The position numbers and the translations under genes were made by a program. This document shows positions 56,423 to 57,971 of a stretch of DNA of 57,971 bases, in pieces. The DNA is from CAYUQT01 sp964596165 (GTDB lineage: Bacteria > Planctomycetota > Phycisphaerae > UBA1845 > JAFGLZ01), in assembly GCA_964596165.1 (NCBI GenBank), contig CAZQTW010000041.1, positions 1-57,971 of the forward strand. Reading direction: 5' to 3'. The notes under the pieces are model-generated. The model made no database searches. It had not been told where the DNA came from and worked only from the letters and a program-made list of their open reading frames with translations. Numbering within the stretch: position 1 is the first letter of the stretch; each line of letters begins with the position of its first letter.

Positions 56423-57971
56423 TGTGCATGTCGCTCCGGGCCGGTGCCTGGCTTCGAGGAACGCGAGGTTGCGCTCGCGGGAGACGAACGCAAGCCGAGG
56501 GCATCGATCTGCTCTCTGACTTGCTTGAGGGCGGTGATGAAGTAATCATCGCCCGGTTTTTGGTTCATGCACCGCAGAATGAGTTGCTCGGTGCGAAGCA
56601 ATACCGAGTGGTCCCCAAAACGATCGTAGAACCAACGATGACAGTCAATGACCGCGCCGGGTGCCGCAGTGAGGGCTTTTCTTTCCAAGACATCCAAGCC
56701 CCTGCGGGCCTCGCCTTCGTCACTGCTTTTCTTGAAGACTTTCCAGAACTTCCGGAAGTTGGCGGGAACGAACGGCTCCCGGTCGAGCATGAGCCTGCCG
56801 TACTTCAGCGCTTTGTCCGTATCCCCCAGGCGATCGTAGCACTCAAACAGCCGGGTCATGGGGTTTTGGCGCTGAAGCGTTCTTGCCCACGGCAGCCCAC
56901 CCGCCGCCATTTCGGTCCAGTAGGCCCGCTCGAACGAACGCGTGGCCTCGGGTAGAAGGTCCATCCGGTTCGTTTCCAGGCAGGCTTGGGCATAGGTCAA
57001 CTGGAGTTCCGTATGTACGCTGTTGGAATACCCGAAGAGGTTCGTGTTTGAGAAGACACCCATCCCCGCCAACACGCCGCAGCCGATGAGCCTTTTCGTC
57101 CAATGGGTGGGACGGCTCCAAAGGGCGCCGAACCTGACCAAGCCGTACGCAGCGAATGGCATCAGGACGTAGATGGGCGGGAGGCGAAATCGGGAATGCA
57201 TGACGAAGAATGCCCCGCCCAGGAGCAATGCGACCCACACCGCCAGGTAGTAGATCATTCCGGGTGCCCTGGGTTTCGATCCGAGGGCGCAGATCACGCC
57301 GAGGATCGCCAGGGGACAAAAGATGCCCCAGTGACCGTACGACAAGACCGCCAGCACCTTCGACACACGGCAGACTCGATACATGTCCTTGAGATTGCAG
57401 TACTCGTGCCCGTTGAAGAACCAACACAGTCGCTTGAAGGTATCCGTGATGAACTTGCCCGGGTTCTCGCGGATGTAGCGGGTGGTGCGTTGGTAAAAGA
57501 ACCGATCGGCCTGGCCCACCGTCAACGGGCGGGCAAGCTGTTCCTCCGCGAACGTCTGAGCGATAACGAGGTTGAGGTCCAGCCTGAACCACAGGTTGTT
57601 GGGATCGTATCCGGAAACGTTCGGCTCTTCCTCGCTGACGACCACCGAGCCGTCTTTGGCATTAGACCAAGGACTGTTAGCCGACCATGCGTTCAGGCCG
57701 CCATAGGTGGCGATCGGAACCCACTCACCGCCGACGATCCTGTTGTGGAGGGTGACCGGCGCGATCGACACCGCCGCACCGAGTATGAAAGCGAGGGCGT
57801 TGAACAGCGGCCGCATCACCCATTGGTGAAAGCGGAGCACGGTGCGGTCGGCCAAGGGCCGTCGGCGGAGGCCTTGATAGAACATAGCCAGAATGATGAA
57901 CGGCACGCATGCCGTAATGTTGGGTCGTGTGATCGCCCCGAGCCCCAACGCGACGCCGCAGATCAGCCACG
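56419..57971 (-). CDS. GT39-type membrane glycosyltransferase (paralog 4), partial
   Basis: The 5' end is cut by the window edge; the visible part is about 517 residues and ends at a stop overlapping the start of paralog 3. It begins WLICGVALGLGAITRPNI, aligned with the same block in paralog 3, so about 170-200 N-terminal residues are missing, including the catalytic first loop. Later blocks are NRIVGGEWVPIATYGGLNAWSANSP, RLCWFFNGHEY and YRVCRVSKVLAVLSYGHWG. A soluble helical C-terminal region (CYDRLGDTDKALKYGRLML, a TPR-like helix pair) follows, ending in a serine/basic tail. Further paralogs may lie beyond the edge. Confidence 0.85.
   Translation of the reverse strand, partial: WLICGVALGLGAITRPNITACVPFIILAMFYQGLRRRPLADRTVLRFHQWVMRPLFNALAFILGAAVSIAPVTLHNRIVGGEWVPIATYGGLNAWSANSPWSNAKDGSVVVSEEEPNVSGYDPNNLWFRLDLNLVIAQTFAEEQLARPLTVGQADRFFYQRTTRYIRENPGKFITDTFKRLCWFFNGHEYCNLKDMYRVCRVSKVLAVLSYGHWGIFCPLAILGVICALGSKPRAPGMIYYLAVWVALLLGGAFFVMHSRFRLPPIYVLMPFAAYGLVRFGALWSRPTHWTKRLIGCGVLAGMGVFSNTNLFGYSNSVHTELQLTYAQACLETNRMDLLPEATRSFERAYWTEMAAGGLPWARTLQRQNPMTRLFECYDRLGDTDKALKYGRLMLDREPFVPANFRKFWKVFKKSSDEGEARRGLDVLERKALTAAPGAVIDCHRWFYDRFGDHSVLLRTEQLILRCMNQKPGDDYFITALKQVREQIDALGLRSSPASATSRSSKPGTGPERHAQ

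Noticed and set aside
1..57971. CRISPR arrays, rRNA, complete tRNA genes, riboswitches of known class, insertion sequences
   Set aside because: No regularly spaced repeats, no recognisable rRNA or full tRNA, no transposase gene and no known riboswitch pattern were seen while reading both strands.

Overview
The window looks like a piece of a GC-rich Planctomycetota chromosome, most like Phycisphaerae or a related lineage. The evidence is the gene repertoire: a PEP-CTERM protein, a hydrazine-synthase-alpha-like cytochrome, Tat-exported sulfatase and Gfo/Idh proteins, DUF6807, YncE-type propellers, DUF2961/GH172 and polytopic SPFH proteins. Assignments come from reading translated sequence and motifs; no database search was possible.

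Region 1 (1-4489) is the right end of an integrated mobile element. A minus-strand module encodes an unknown 398-residue protein, a small excisionase-like HTH protein, a RepA-like AAA ATPase, an XRE-type HTH protein and an ORF6N-domain protein cut by the window start. Iteron-like repeats and two near-identical palindromes lie between the genes. The element ends at a displaced 3' half of tRNA-Gly(TCC), next to a start-less, integrase-tail-like reading frame.

Region 2 (4652-30890) is a catabolic island for sugars or glycans. The plus strand carries sulfatase-MFS and, further on, BNR sialidase-like, YncE-like and WbsX/GH99-like-LamG genes. A minus-strand run reads GH2, YncE-phosphoesterase, Gfo/Idh, DUF6807 and a beta-hydroxyacid-dehydrogenase-like enzyme, the last three overlapping or closely spaced. 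A second minus-strand run starts at a good sigma70-type promoter with a palindrome across its -10 box: GntR/FadR regulator, PEP-CTERM protein, 1406-residue di-heme HzsA-like protein and a GHL10 glycoside hydrolase. The PEP-CTERM and HzsA-like proteins each carry two copies of the same discoidin-like module. No SusC/SusD pair is present.

Region 3 (31023-43230) is a membrane-transport locus. A minus-strand set (ABC-2 permease, hypoxanthine phosphoribosyltransferase, PH-domain membrane protein) diverges from a plus-strand run of three SPFH proteins (the first with about seven membrane segments), an ABC ATPase, a second ABC-2 permease and an unknown membrane-anchored 668-residue protein. Only one ATPase serves the two homologous permeases, which suggests one composite transporter associated with an SPFH scaffold.

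Region 4 (43364-57971) holds a GH172-family lipoprotein, a TIM-barrel sugar isomerase/epimerase, a small unknown protein, an SGNH hydrolase-like membrane protein and four paralogous GT39-type glycosyltransferases (one plus strand; three minus strand in a tight operon, the last cut by the window end). This part probably decorates surface glycans or glycoproteins.
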